Assembly (NCBI RefSeq): GCF_050563525.1
Contig: NZ_JBNXUN010000006.1
Coordinates: 124,001-188,000, forward strand
Direction of reading: 5' to 3'
DNA: 64,000 nucleotides
DNA from: Falsiroseomonas sp050563525
GTDB lineage: Bacteria > Pseudomonadota > Alphaproteobacteria > Acetobacterales > Acetobacteraceae
In this document: piece by piece, positions 8,153 to 16,575 of the stretch
How positions within the stretch are numbered: the stretch's first letter is position 1
How the letters are laid out: each line of letters begins with the position of its first letter
The notes under the pieces: model-generated
The model's database searches: none
What the model was told of the DNA's origin: nothing
Seen by the model: the letters and a program-made list of their open reading frames with translations, nothing else
Translations under genes and position numbers: made by a program

Positions 8153-8707
8153 TCAGGTCAGGCCCAGCAGCGCATAGACCCGCAGGGCCGGTGGCCAGGC
8201 GGCGACGATCTCGGCCTGGTAGGCGAAGGCGGCGTAGCCTGCGCCCGCCAGCACGGCGATGGTCAGCAGCCAGCCGACCAGGGTGAAGCGGTCCGGCGGG
8301 CTGGCCGGCGCATCGCGCAGCCGGCCCTGCGCGCGGGTCTCGGGAATCGGCGGCAGCGTGGGTGCCGGCGGAGGCTCGGCCGCAGGCCTGGGTGCCGGCG
8401 GCTTGTCCGCCGCGATCTTCTCGGCAAGGCGCGGGGGCGGGGTCGGCAGCGGCGGGGCGGGTGCCGCGGCGAGCTGCGCCCGCAGCAGATCCGCCGCGGC
8501 CGGCGCACTGCCGGCGGCGGAAGGCGGCTCGGCACGCCCGGGTGCTTTCCCCGGCCCGGTCGCCGCTCCCGGCAGGGCCGCCGCGCCGGGCAGGGCTGCC
8601 TGGAACTGGTGCCCGCAGCGGGCACAGCGCAGCCGGCGCGGCCCCGTGGCGAGCGCCGTATCGGGCACCTCATAGGCGGCGTCGCATTTTGGACAGGAAA
8701 TTCGCAT
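8153..8707 (-). CDS. MJ0042-type zinc-ribbon membrane protein
   Basis: A 184-aa protein with an N-terminal zinc ribbon (ISCPKCDAAYEVPD and LRCARCGHQF, two CxxC knuckles), a long Pro/Ala-rich linker at about 40-145, and one hydrophobic segment (FTLVGWLLTIAVLAGAGYAA, about 146-165) near the C-terminus. The ribbon should be cytoplasmic, with the helix as an anchor. It is divergent from ftsEX, an arrangement common in alphaproteobacteria, which hints at a cell-envelope role. The biochemical function of the family is unknown. Confidence 0.8.
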   Translation of the reverse strand: MRISCPKCDAAYEVPDTALATGPRRLRCARCGHQFQAALPGAAALPGAATGPGKAPGRAEPPSAAGSAPAAADLLRAQLAAAPAPPLPTPPPRLAEKIAADKPPAPRPAAEPPPAPTLPPIPETRAQGRLRDAPASPPDRFTLVGWLLTIAVLAGAGYAAFAYQAEIVAAWPPALRVYALLGLT

Positions 8708-8829
8708 GCAGACACAGTTTTGAAGCGCCGCGCCCGCCGCGTCCAGCCGTGAACAGGCGTGCCGCCCCGCACGGTTGCATCAGCAGCGCGTAATTTGGCG
8801 CCGCGCCCGGCGCGTGGCACACACCGCCC

Positions 8830-9561
8830 ATGGTTCGCTTCGAAGCGGTCGGTCTCCGCTACCCTGGCGGCGGCCCGCATAGTGGGTCCTGGGGGCCGGA
8901 GGCGCTGGTCGACGTGACCTTCGCCTTGCCCCAGGGGTCCTTCACCTGGCTGCTCGGCCCCTCCGGGGCGGGCAAATCCTCGGTGCTGCGCCTGATGCAC
9001 TTGGCGCTACGGCCAACGCGGGGCGAGGTCGAGGTGCTCGGCCTGCGCACCGCCCGGGCGAAGCGCGCCGCGCTGCCCCCGGTGCGCCGCCGGATCGGCG
9101 TGGTGTTCCAGGATTTCCGGCTGCTGCCCTACCTGTCCGCCTTCGACAACGTGGCTCTTCCCCTGCGGCTCGCCGGCCAGCCGGAGGGCACGCTGCGGGG
9201 CGACGTGACGGAGATGCTGCGCTGGGTCGGCCTCGGCAACCGGGCGGAGGCGCTGCCGCCGGAGCTTTCGGGCGGCGAGCAGCAGCGCATCGCCATCGCC
9301 CGTGCCGTGGTCCACCGCCCGGCCCTGCTGGTCGCCGACGAGCCAACCGGCAATCTCGACACCCACCAGGCCCGCCGCCTGCTGGCCCTGCTGCGGGAGA
9401 TGAACCGCCTCGGCACCACCGTGGTGGTGGCGACCCATGACGAGGATCTGGTCGCGCGGTTCCCGGCACCCTCCCTGTTGCTGCGCGACGGCCGCCTGGA
9501 CGACCTCGACGCCGCCCGCGGGCTCGACCAGGCGGATGCGGAGGAGCACCCGGATGGCTAG
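8830..9561 (+). CDS. ftsE: Cell-division ABC ATPase FtsE
   Basis: A 243-aa ATPase of the FtsEX complex, which sits at the division septum and drives periplasmic murein hydrolase activation. Walker A is GPSGAGKSS, the Q-loop is GVVFQDFRLLP, the signature is LSGGEQQR and Walker B is LLVADEPTGNLD. The H-loop is ATHDEDL. An insertion near the N-terminus (PGGGPHSGSWGPEA) makes it slightly longer than E. coli FtsE. It overlaps ftsX by 8 nt. No strong Shine-Dalgarno is seen before ATG 8830; 8708-8829 is the shared upstream region with the zinc-ribbon gene. Confidence 0.93.
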   Translation: MVRFEAVGLRYPGGGPHSGSWGPEALVDVTFALPQGSFTWLLGPSGAGKSSVLRLMHLALRPTRGEVEVLGLRTARAKRAALPPVRRRIGVVFQDFRLLPYLSAFDNVALPLRLAGQPEGTLRGDVTEMLRWVGLGNRAEALPPELSGGEQQRIAIARAVVHRPALLVADEPTGNLDTHQARRLLALLREMNRLGTTVVVATHDEDLVARFPAPSLLLRDGRLDDLDAARGLDQADAEEHPDG

Positions 9562-10420
9562 GCGCCGGCGCTATTCGCGCGACCCACTCGGCCTGCGCCG
9601 GGCGCTGTCCGGCCTGCTGCTGCCTGGGCTGGTCGCCGCCATGGCGCTGCTGGCCGCCCTCGCTTTGGCCGGCGCGCAGGGCGCCGCGGGCCTTGCGGAG
9701 CGCTGGCAGCGCGGTGCCGCCGCCGCCGTCACGGTGCAGATCCCGGATTCCGACCCCGCCCGCATCGAGCGCGCGCTGGTGGCCCTGCGCGCCATGCCGG
9801 AGGTGGCGGAGGCCAGCGCCATGCCGGCCGAGCGCCTGGCCGCGCTGCTTCGCCCCTGGCTTGGCGATGCGCCGGCGCTGGCGGTGCCCGGCGTCATCGA
9901 GCTCCGCCTGCGCAGCGCGCTGACGGACCCGGTGCTGATCGGCGACCGCCTGTCCGGCCAGGTGCCCGGCGCGCTGGTGGAGGCGCATGGGCTGTGGGTG
10001 CAGCGGCTGGCGGCGCTGGCGCGCAGCCTGCAGGCCATGGCGCTCGGCGTGCTGCTGCTGGTCGCGGTGGTGGCCGCCGCGGTGGTGGCGGTCGCGACGC
10101 GGGCCGGCCTGGCATCGCGCCGCAACGCCATCGAGGTGCTGCACGGGCTGGGTGCGCGGGACCGTGACATCGCCGGCCGCTTCGCCCGCCGGCTCGGCCT
10201 GCTGGCCGCCGCCGGCGCGCTTGCCGGCACGCTGGGCGCGGTGCCGGCGCTCGGGCTGCTGGCGAACCTCGCCGGGCCCTGGGTCGGGGCGGAGGGACGC
10301 ATGGACAGCCTGGCGGGGCTGCCCTGGCTTGGACTGCTGGCGCTGCCGCCGGTCGCCTACCTGGTCGGCTGGGGCACCGCGCAGGCCACCGTGCGGCGCT
10401 GGCTGCGGCAACTGCCGTGA
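9554..10420 (+). CDS. ftsX: Cell-division permease FtsX
   Basis: A 288-aa membrane subunit partnering FtsE. The predicted helices are at about 15-37, about 160-190, about 220-240 and about 265-285, with a periplasmic loop between the first two (family: four helices). The N-terminus MARRRRYSRDPLGLRRALSG is basic and cytoplasmic. The start ATG 9554 lies inside the ftsE end, and the stop overlaps the next GTG by 4 nt, so translation is coupled through three genes. Sequence conservation in FtsX is low; the call rests on topology and on following ftsE. Confidence 0.88.
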   Translation: MARRRRYSRDPLGLRRALSGLLLPGLVAAMALLAALALAGAQGAAGLAERWQRGAAAAVTVQIPDSDPARIERALVALRAMPEVAEASAMPAERLAALLRPWLGDAPALAVPGVIELRLRSALTDPVLIGDRLSGQVPGALVEAHGLWVQRLAALARSLQAMALGVLLLVAVVAAAVVAVATRAGLASRRNAIEVLHGLGARDRDIAGRFARRLGLLAAAGALAGTLGAVPALGLLANLAGPWVGAEGRMDSLAGLPWLGLLALPPVAYLVGWGTAQATVRRWLRQLP

Positions 10421-11094
10421 GGCGCTTCCTGCGGCTCGGCCTCGCCGCATCGGTGCTGGCGGTGCTGGCGCTGGGCGCCGGCTTCCTCGGCTTCCTGTCG
10501 CAGGCCGCGGCGCCGGTGGCGGCACCGGAGCGTCCGACGGATGCGATCGTGGTGCTGACCGGCGGATCGGACCGCGTGGAGACGGCGCTGCGCCTGCTGG
10601 AGGATGGGCTGGCGCCGCGCCTGCTGGTTTCCGGCGCCAATACTGACCTGACCCTGGCGGAGCTGGCCAGGGCGCATGGCCGGCCGCCGGCGGCGCTGGA
10701 AGGCCGCGTCATCCTCGGCCGCGTCGCCGCCACCACGCGCGGCAATGCGGCGGAGGTCGCGGATTATGCGCGGGCGCAGCGCATCGCCTCCATCCGCGTC
10801 GTCACCGCCGGCTACCACATGCCCCGCGCCCTTCTGGAATTGCGCCGCGCCGCGCCCGCCCTCCGATTGGTGCCGCACCCCGTGACCCCCGCCGCGCTGC
10901 GGGCGGACGCGGATCCGCCGCAACACGCCCGGGCGGAGTCCCCGCCACGCACCGGGGCGGAGTCCCCGCCACGCGCCAGGGCGGTCTCCGCGATGCGCCG
11001 ATGGACCCTGCTGCCCGGCGAGTATCTGAAGTATGTGGCGGCGGCGGCCGGGCTCACGCGTTTCCTGCCGGCGAAGGAGCAGGCGCTGCCATGA
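10417..11094 (+). CDS. YdcF/ElyC-like DUF218 envelope protein
   Basis: A 225-aa protein with an N-terminal membrane anchor (about 7-27) and a DUF218 domain, seen in DAIVVLTGGSDRVETAL, LLVSGAN, TRGNAAEVADYA and VVTAGYHMPRALLEL. Members (SanA, ElyC, YdcF) act in envelope integrity, but the biochemical reaction is unclear. The GTG start overlaps ftsX by 4 nt. Between the DUF218 core and the C-terminal TLLPGEYLKYVAA segment there is an extra Arg/Pro-rich stretch encoded by a 24-bp tandem repeat (10931-10998), probably a lineage-specific expansion. Confidence 0.82.
   Translation: MRRFLRLGLAASVLAVLALGAGFLGFLSQAAAPVAAPERPTDAIVVLTGGSDRVETALRLLEDGLAPRLLVSGANTDLTLAELARAHGRPPAALEGRVILGRVAATTRGNAAEVADYARAQRIASIRVVTAGYHMPRALLELRRAAPALRLVPHPVTPAALRADADPPQHARAESPPRTGAESPPRARAVSAMRRWTLLPGEYLKYVAAAAGLTRFLPAKEQALP
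10931..10998. repeat. 24-bp tandem repeat inside the YdcF-like gene
   Basis: A unit beginning GGGCGGAGTCCCCGCCACGC occurs at 10931 and again at 10955, with a degraded third copy from 10979. The period of 24 nt keeps the frame and encodes an 8-residue repeat around AESPP. It looks like a recent slippage-type expansion. Confidence 0.85.
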
Positions 11095-11137
11095 GATCGA
11101 TACCCCGGAATCCCGGCCTGCCGCGACCGGCATCCGC

Positions 11138-11920
11138 ATGAGCCAGGCGATGATCTGGGCCAGGTCCCTGCTGTTCAACCTGCTGTTCTTCGGCATCACC
11201 TTCGTGATCGCCATCATCACCATCCCGACCCTGGTGATGCCGCGGCGCGCCGCGCTGGCGATGACGCAGCTTTGGGCGCGGCTGGTGATCTGGGCGCTGC
11301 GCTGGTCCGTCGGCGTGAAGGTGGAGATCCGCGGGTGGGAGAACCTGCCGCCCGGCGGTGTGGTGATCGCGGCGAAGCACCAATCGGCCTTCGACACCAT
11401 CATCTGGCTCAGCCTGCTGCATGAGCCGGCCTATGTGATGAAGAAGGAATTGCTGCGCATCCCGCTGTATGGCTGGCACGCACGCAAGGCCGGCATGATC
11501 CCGGTGGACCGCGAAGGGGGTGGCGCCGCGCTTCGCGGCATGCTGCGCGCCGCCACCGCGCGCGTCGCCGCTGGCCGGCAGGTGGTGATCTTCCCGGAAG
11601 GCACGCGCACGCCGGTGGGCCAGCGCGTCAGCTACCAGCCGGGCGTGGTCGCCATTGCCGCCGGCACCGGGGCGCCGGTGGTGCCGGTGGCGACCGACAG
11701 CGGACGGGTCTGGGGCCGGCGCCATTTCATCAAGCGCCCGGGGATGATCCGCATCTCCCTGCTGCCGCCGCTGCCGCCCGGTCTGAACCGGGCGCGCCTT
11801 CTGACGGCGCTCGAGACGCAGATCGAGGGCGAGACGGATCGGCTGATGGCGGAGCCGCAGGCCGGGCCAATCGCTGCGATTCCAACGGGTCAGCCCGCTG
11901 TGGATAAATCTGTGGACTGA
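11138..11920 (+). CDS. plsC: 1-acyl-sn-glycerol-3-phosphate acyltransferase
   Basis: A 260-aa inner-membrane acyltransferase that makes phosphatidic acid from lysophosphatidic acid. The catalytic HX4D box is KHQSAFD, the glycerol-phosphate-binding motif is FPEGTRT, and YVMKKELLRIPLYG with AGMIPVDRE are the other two family blocks. A hydrophobic segment at about 9-33 anchors it. ATG 11138 was chosen because MSQAMIWARSLLFN begins the anchor; the upstream frame is read-through. It follows the YdcF-like gene after 43 nt and probably closes that operon. Confidence 0.92.
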   Translation: MSQAMIWARSLLFNLLFFGITFVIAIITIPTLVMPRRAALAMTQLWARLVIWALRWSVGVKVEIRGWENLPPGGVVIAAKHQSAFDTIIWLSLLHEPAYVMKKELLRIPLYGWHARKAGMIPVDREGGGAALRGMLRAATARVAAGRQVVIFPEGTRTPVGQRVSYQPGVVAIAAGTGAPVVPVATDSGRVWGRRHFIKRPGMIRISLLPPLPPGLNRARLLTALETQIEGETDRLMAEPQAGPIAAIPTGQPAVDKSVD

Positions 11921-12138
11921 CCCTGCCGTAGCGCGGCAGCCGCACCAGCCAAGCCCCTGTTCTTCCGCCGAATCCGGCTTCTGGGTTCATGCTGTTGTTA
12001 CGCCACCGCTGGTCTGAAAATCCGTCAAGATACTGATATTGTTGATTTAGTTGATCGCTCGCCGGTGCTGTCCGTAAACAGAGGTCCGTCTTGTCCCCGC
12101 GCTTCCGCCGACCGCGTCGCTGCGTTGCGGTCGGTGGA
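11921..12138. other. Convergent intergenic region with two hairpins and an AT-rich centre
   Basis: No gene is seen. At the plsC side is CTGCCG-tagcg-CGGCAG (11923-11939). At the ChaC side is CCGACCGC-n11-GCGGTCGG (12108-12134), directly after the ChaC stop. Both are terminator-like without U-tracts. The middle (about 12017-12057) is strikingly AT-rich for this genome. Confidence 0.45.
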
Positions 12139-12747
12139 TTAATCTGCGGAGGACTGTGGGTTGGCCCTATGTGGGTTGGCCGGCGCAGGGGCAGGCAGCA
12201 GCGCCGCGATCCGCGCCAGGCCGGCATCGTGGACGCCCATTTCCGCCAGGTGCTGGATGGTGTTCAGCAGGTAGTCCCGGTTGGCGCCCATCTGGCCGAC
12301 GCCACGCCCGATGGCCGACGCCGCCGCCGCGGTATCCAGCGAGCGCACATAAAGCCGGCAGGCGCGGTTTGCGACATAGGTGACGGCCGGCACCGGTCCG
12401 CTGCTGGGGCCGTGCCGCGGCGCATCCAGCCGGCGCACCCGCAGCACCCGGCGGTGGTACACCACCTCCGCCCCATCCGGCAGTTCGCGGTCGTCGAGGT
12501 AGCGCAGCACCTCGGCCGCCGCAGCGCCCGGCACGCGGAACAGCACGCCGCGGCAGGCGCCGCCGCGATCCAGTCCCAGCACCAGCCCCGGCGCTTCCGG
12601 CGTGCCGCGGTAGCGGTGCGACCACAGGCAGAAGCGGCGATGGAAGCCGCTGAGCAGCGCCGGATGGCTGCTGTCATGCGCGAAGCCCGGCCGCCAGATC
12701 AGCGAGCCATAGCCGAACACCCACAGCGCGCCGTCATGCAGCGGCAC
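12139..12747 (-). CDS. ChaC-like gamma-glutamylcyclotransferase
   Basis: A protein of about 202 aa of the ChaC family, cytosolic enzymes that split glutathione into 5-oxoproline and Cys-Gly. The substrate loop LWVFGYGSLIWRPGF is at the N-terminus, and the catalytic Glu is probably the one in YLDDRELPDG. Other family segments are GFHRRFCLWSHRYRGTPEAPG and NRDYLLNTI. No ATG lies close to the domain, so GTG 12747 is used provisionally. An ATG at 12846 would add 33 residues but would run across the start of the divergent DUF2125 gene. The open frame beyond 12846 is antisense to that gene. Confidence 0.82.
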   Translation of the reverse strand: MPLHDGALWVFGYGSLIWRPGFAHDSSHPALLSGFHRRFCLWSHRYRGTPEAPGLVLGLDRGGACRGVLFRVPGAAAAEVLRYLDDRELPDGAEVVYHRRVLRVRRLDAPRHGPSSGPVPAVTYVANRACRLYVRSLDTAAAASAIGRGVGQMGANRDYLLNTIQHLAEMGVHDAGLARIAALLPAPAPANPHRANPQSSAD

Positions 12748-12820
12748 TGGGATTTCGCGGGCGGTGGGGGAGGAGAAGGTCTGCACGGGCGGGTCGCTTC
12801 GGGCTATAGCTGCCGGCGGA

Positions 12821-13930
12821 ATGGAAATGAAGAGCTCTGGCCCCATTGGTGGCCCCATCTCAGGGCCGCGGCGGCGGCCGATCGGGCCGCGCCTGGCGCT
12901 TGGCGCCCTGTTGGCGGTGCTGGCGTTGGGTGCCGGCCACGCGGTGCTGTGGCGCATCATGGCCGGGCAGTTGGAGGCCGGGCTGGCCACCTGGGTGGAG
13001 ATCCGGCGCGCGCAGGGCTGGCAGGTGGAGCACGCACCCCCGGTACGCGGCGGCTGGCCGTTCTCCGCCACCCTGACCCTCGGCGCCGTACGGCTGGAAG
13101 GTGGCGCAGCGACGCTGCCTGGCGGCCTGGCGCTGGAGGCGGAGCGCGTGGTGCTGCGCGTCACCCTGCCGCGGCTGAACCAGCTTCGGGTGGAAATGCC
13201 GGGGGCGCAGCGCCTGCGCCTGGATGCCACGGAATGGCGCTTCGCCGCGGATGAACTGGTGGCGCTGGTGCCGCTGGAAGCCGACACCCCGCCGCGGGAG
13301 GCGGTGGTGCTGGCCGGGCGCCTGCGGCTCGCCACGCCCGCCGGGCCGATGGAGGTCGCGAGCCTTCGATTTTCCGCCGCCGCCACCGCCACCGCCACGG
13401 ATGACGAGGCGGCGCTGCAACTGAGCCTGGAGGCCGTCGCGATCGACCTGCCGATGCCCCCGGGCGCGGCGAACCCGGTCTTCGGCCGCCGCATCGAATC
13501 CCTGGCGGCGGAGGCGGCGCTGAGCGGCCCGGTGCCACCCGGCCGCGTGCCCGCGCGGCGCGCAGAGGCCTGGCGCGACGGCGGCGGCTCCTTCGAATTG
13601 TCGCGCCTGGCGGTGCAGTGGGGCCCGGCGCAGGTGGCGGCGGCGGCGACGCTGGCGCTGGACGAGGCGCTGCAACCGATGGGGGCCGGCAGCCTGCGCG
13701 TCACCGGCGCGAACGAGGCATTGCAGGCCCTGGCTGATGCCGGCCTTGTCGGCCGCCGGGCCGCCGGCACGGCGCGGATCATGCTGCCGCTGATGGCCCG
13801 CCCCAACGCCGCCGGCGCCACCGAGATCGAGGTGCCCGTGACGCTGGAGGACCGGACCCTGGCGCTGGCCCGGATCCCGGTGCTGCGCGTGCAGCCCTGG
13901 GTCTGGCCGGCTGCCGCACCGCGCCGCTGA
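12821..13930 (+). CDS. DUF2125 domain protein, membrane-anchored
   Basis: A protein of about 369 aa with a short basic N-terminus, one signal anchor (LALGALLAVLALGAGHAVLW, about 25-44) and a long extracytoplasmic beta-rich region, resembling the alphaproteobacterial DUF2125 family. Segments such as GWQVEHAPPVRGGWPF and the LxLxAxxV repeats fit that family. Function is unknown. ATG 12821 is used; ATG 12827 has better spacing from GGCGGA and would shorten it by two residues. It is divergent from the ChaC-like gene. Confidence 0.72.
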   Translation: MEMKSSGPIGGPISGPRRRPIGPRLALGALLAVLALGAGHAVLWRIMAGQLEAGLATWVEIRRAQGWQVEHAPPVRGGWPFSATLTLGAVRLEGGAATLPGGLALEAERVVLRVTLPRLNQLRVEMPGAQRLRLDATEWRFAADELVALVPLEADTPPREAVVLAGRLRLATPAGPMEVASLRFSAAATATATDDEAALQLSLEAVAIDLPMPPGAANPVFGRRIESLAAEAALSGPVPPGRVPARRAEAWRDGGGSFELSRLAVQWGPAQVAAAATLALDEALQPMGAGSLRVTGANEALQALADAGLVGRRAAGTARIMLPLMARPNAAGATEIEVPVTLEDRTLALARIPVLRVQPWVWPAAAPRR

Positions 13931-13951
13931 TGGCGCGGAGGTCAAATCGCA

Positions 13952-13971
13952 GCCTATGCGTGCCATAGGCA
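13952..13971. promoter_or_regulatory. Dyad-containing motif upstream of the small exported protein gene
   Basis: GCCTATG-cgtgc-CATAGGC (13952-13970) is a perfect 7-bp inverted repeat about 90 nt before ATG 14062. The 16-mer ATGCGTGCCATAGGCA at 13956-13971 recurs with two mismatches at 17121-17136, in the divergent promoter region of the same locus. CATCTTCG downstream of it also has a counterpart there. A shared operator is inferred, not shown. Confidence 0.4.
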
Positions 13972-14061
13972 GTTCAACCTGGAGGGAAACATCTTCGCAT
14001 CATACTCTCCTTGTGTCGGAGGGCGGCACCCGCACCCTCCCCGTCGCAAGGAACCGCCAAG

Positions 14062-14490
14062 ATGACCCGCTTCGCCTCCACCGCCCGTGCCCTGGCCCGC
14101 CGCACCCTGGTCGCCGGCCTCGCCTTCGCCCCCCTGCTGGGGCTGGCGCCGGCCCCCGCCGAGGCGCAGACCGCCGGCTGCCGCGGCCGCGCCTTCGTCG
14201 ACTCGGTCTACCAGACGGGCCTGGGCGGCAACCGCTACGAATACTACGTGCAGGTCCGCAACGGCACGTCCGCCCCGCTGACGGTGCAGCTGAACTTCGG
14301 CGGCTTCGGCTCGAACGTCAGCGTGTTCAGCGCGCAGCTTCCAGGCATCGCGCTGGCGTCGAACGCCAGCCAGACCATCAAGTTCGGCAACGGCACCGAC
14401 GGCAACATCAACATGGGCACGGTGACCGTGACCTACGACATGCCGCCCGGCAACGGCCGCCCGGCCGTCTCCGTCACCGCCTGCCGCTGA
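14062..14490 (+). CDS. Small exported beta-rich protein bracketed by cysteines
   Basis: A 142-aa protein with a Sec signal (residues about 1-36, ending APAEAQTAG) and a mature domain of roughly 100 residues. Its only cysteines are one near the N-terminus of the mature part (GCRGRAF) and one at the C-terminus (VTACR), likely a disulfide. Alternating hydrophobic strands (YEYYVQVRNGT, LTVQLNFGGF, MGTVTVTYD) suggest an Ig-like sandwich. Not recognised as a named family. SD AAGGA lies about 10 nt before ATG 14062. It precedes the ABC genes by 60 nt and resembles in plan the protein at 16629-17027. It may be a substrate or accessory of the exporter. Confidence 0.7.
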   Translation: MTRFASTARALARRTLVAGLAFAPLLGLAPAPAEAQTAGCRGRAFVDSVYQTGLGGNRYEYYVQVRNGTSAPLTVQLNFGGFGSNVSVFSAQLPGIALASNASQTIKFGNGTDGNINMGTVTVTYDMPPGNGRPAVSVTACR

Positions 14491-14550
14491 GCATGATGCG
14501 GCCCGACGGCAGGGCTGGACCGCCCTGCCGCACCCGGCCGTAGCTCCGGC

Positions 14551-15219
14551 ATGCTGGAACTGGTGGATATCGGCCGATCCTTCCGGGTCGGCCCCGGCGA
14601 GATGCACATCCTGCGACACCTGTCGCTGACGGTGGCGGCCGGCCAGCTCGTCTCCATCATGGGCGGGTCGGGGTCGGGCAAGACGACGCTGATGAACATC
14701 ATCGGCCTGCTCGACAAGCCGACCAGCGGCCAGTACCGCATCGATGGCCAGGACGTGCTGCGCGCCGAGGCGCGGGAGCTTTCGCGCCTGCGCAACCGCC
14801 TCATCGGCTTCGTCTTCCAGTCGTTCTTCCTGCTGCCGCGGCTGAATGCCTGGCGCAACGTGGCGCTGCCCCTGATGTATCGCGGCACGCCGGAGGCCGA
14901 GGCGCGGGCGCGTGCCATCGCCATGCTGGAACGCGTCGGCCTCGGCGAGCGGACCGAACACATGCCGGCGATGCTGTCCGGCGGACAGAAGCAGCGCGTC
15001 GCCATCGCCCGCGCCCTGGTGGGCGAGCCGCGCGTCATCCTGGCGGACGAACCGACCGGCGCGCTCGACCCGAAGGTGAGCCAGGAAATCATGGAATTGT
15101 TCCTGGAGCTGAAGCGCGAATACGGCGTGCTGATCCTGATCATCACCCACGACCCTGGCGTCGCCGCGCAATGCGAACGCCAGGTGGTGCTGGCCAATGG
15201 GGTGCTGTCGGAATGCTGA
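14551..15219 (+). CDS. MacB/LolD-type ABC transporter ATPase
   Basis: A 222-aa ATPase of the type VII (MacB/LolD/FtsE) class, which drives periplasmic mechanotransmission rather than classical transport. Walker A is GGSGSGKTT, the Q-loop is GFVFQSFFLLPRL, the signature is MLSGGQKQRVAIA, Walker B is VILADEPTGALD and the H-loop is ITHDP. In MacB the ATPase and permease are fused; here they are separate genes overlapping by 7 nt. It is expected to power the MacB-like permease, the TolC-like channel and the GAF-PAS adaptor encoded downstream. Confidence 0.9.
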   Translation: MLELVDIGRSFRVGPGEMHILRHLSLTVAAGQLVSIMGGSGSGKTTLMNIIGLLDKPTSGQYRIDGQDVLRAEARELSRLRNRLIGFVFQSFFLLPRLNAWRNVALPLMYRGTPEAEARARAIAMLERVGLGERTEHMPAMLSGGQKQRVAIARALVGEPRVILADEPTGALDPKVSQEIMELFLELKREYGVLILIITHDPGVAAQCERQVVLANGVLSEC

Positions 15220-16385
15220 GGCGCGTTGTCGCGGAAGCCGCGGCGAACCTGCTGGCGTCGCGCCAGAGATCGGCGCTGGCGCTGCTCGGCATCGTCATCG
15301 GCGCCGCCGCCGTCATCGCCATGCTCAATGTCGGCGCCATCGCGCGCAACGAGACGGTGCGGCAGTTCCGCCAGCTCGGCACCGATATCCTGACGCTGCG
15401 CGTCGATGGCACCACCGGCATGGGCAGCTTCCAATTGGCCGATGTGGAAGCCCTGCCGCGGGAGGTGCCGATGGTGGCGGAGATCGCGCCCTTCGTCATT
15501 GGTGGCGGCAGCGTCGGGCATGAGGGGCAGGTCGGCAACGGCTCCCACCTCGGCGTCACTGCCGCTTTCGCGCGGGTCTCGCGCCTGCGGATGCAGGGCG
15601 GGCGCTTCATCTCGGACCTCGACCGCTACGAGCTTTATGCGGTGGTGGGCCATGGCCTGGCGCGCCAGTTGTCCACGCCCTATGCGCCGCTGCGCGTCGG
15701 CTCGAACCTGCGGATCGGGCGCTACGTCTTCGCCGTCATCGGCATTCTCGACCCGGTGCTGCACAGCCCGATGATGCCGGTGGACATCGACAGCACGCTG
15801 TTCGTCTCCATCCCCAATGTCCGCCGCATCATGGCCAACCCGGCGCTGTCCATGGCCATCGCGCGGATGCGGCCGGACGCGGATGCGGACCAGACAACCG
15901 CGCAGATCCAGCGCTACTTCGCGCCGAAGCTGCGCGACGCCATCCTTTCCGTGCAGTCCGCGCGCCAGCTCATCGCCGGCATGCAGAGCCAGATGCAGTT
16001 GTTCACCTTGCTGCTGGGCGCGGTCGGGGCCATCGCGCTGGCGCTCGGCGGCGTCGGCGTGATGAACATCATGCTGGTCTCCATCGCGGAACGGCGGCGG
16101 GAGATCGGCGTGCGGCTGGCGATCGGCGCGGAGCCGGGCGACATCCGCACGCTGTTCCTGGCGGAGGCGGTGCTGCTGTCGGTGACCGGCGGCGTCCTCG
16201 GCATCTTCCTCGGCATCGCAGGGGCCTGGGGCTTCGCCTGGCTGTCGGGTTGGGAATTCGTGATCTCGCCCAGCGCGGCGCCGCTCGGTGCCGGCGTGTC
16301 CGTCGCCGTCGGCATTTTCTTCGGCTTCTACCCCGCCGTCATGGCATCGCGCCTCGATCCGATCGAGGCGCTGCGGGCGGAGTAG
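15213..16385 (+). CDS. MacB-like ABC permease
   Basis: A 390-aa permease with the MacB plan: one helix near the N-terminus (about 18-40), a large periplasmic MacB_PCD domain (about 41-260), and three C-terminal helices with the FtsX-family block IAERRREIGVRLAIGA between the second and third. ATG 15213 overlaps the ATPase gene. Together they would form a tripartite machine with a periplasmic adaptor and TolC. Such systems export toxins, macrolides, peptides or lipoproteins. The 3' end overlaps a small antisense lipoprotein frame by 47 nt. Confidence 0.9.
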   Translation: MLRRVVAEAAANLLASRQRSALALLGIVIGAAAVIAMLNVGAIARNETVRQFRQLGTDILTLRVDGTTGMGSFQLADVEALPREVPMVAEIAPFVIGGGSVGHEGQVGNGSHLGVTAAFARVSRLRMQGGRFISDLDRYELYAVVGHGLARQLSTPYAPLRVGSNLRIGRYVFAVIGILDPVLHSPMMPVDIDSTLFVSIPNVRRIMANPALSMAIARMRPDADADQTTAQIQRYFAPKLRDAILSVQSARQLIAGMQSQMQLFTLLLGAVGAIALALGGVGVMNIMLVSIAERRREIGVRLAIGAEPGDIRTLFLAEAVLLSVTGGVLGIFLGIAGAWGFAWLSGWEFVISPSAAPLGAGVSVAVGIFFGFYPAVMASRLDPIEALRAE

Positions 16386-16575
16386 GGTCCGGGTCGGGCA
16401 GGCTGATAGGCGCCTCCCCGGTCGGCTCGGCGATGGCGGGCACCGGCAGGGCGACGGCGGGCGCCATGCTGGCGGAGATCGGCGGGGCGGTCAGCACCGC
16501 GGGCGTGCCGCAGGCGGCCAGCAGAAGGGCGCACCCACCGGCGAGGGCGCGGCAAGCCCGCGCCGCCCCCCTCAC
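16339..16575 (-). CDS. Possible small lipoprotein
   Basis: A 78-aa frame starting at GTG 16575 with a basic N-terminus, a short hydrophobic core and a good lipobox (LLLAAC followed by Gly), then a Pro/Ala-rich mature tail with many DPDPTPP-like residues. It follows the exported-protein gene at 16629-17027 on the same strand. Doubts are that the start lies within a REP-like repeat and the 3' end overlaps the permease gene by 47 nt antisense. It could be a lipidated partner of the exporter or a chance frame. Confidence 0.4.
   Translation of the reverse strand: MRGAARACRALAGGCALLLAACGTPAVLTAPPISASMAPAVALPVPAIAEPTGEAPISLPDPDPTPPAAPRSDRGAMP

Noticed and set aside
10357..10525. Any hairpin-based frameshift between ftsX and the YdcF-like gene
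   Set aside because: The 4-nt GTGA overlap explains the coupling; both frames are intact.
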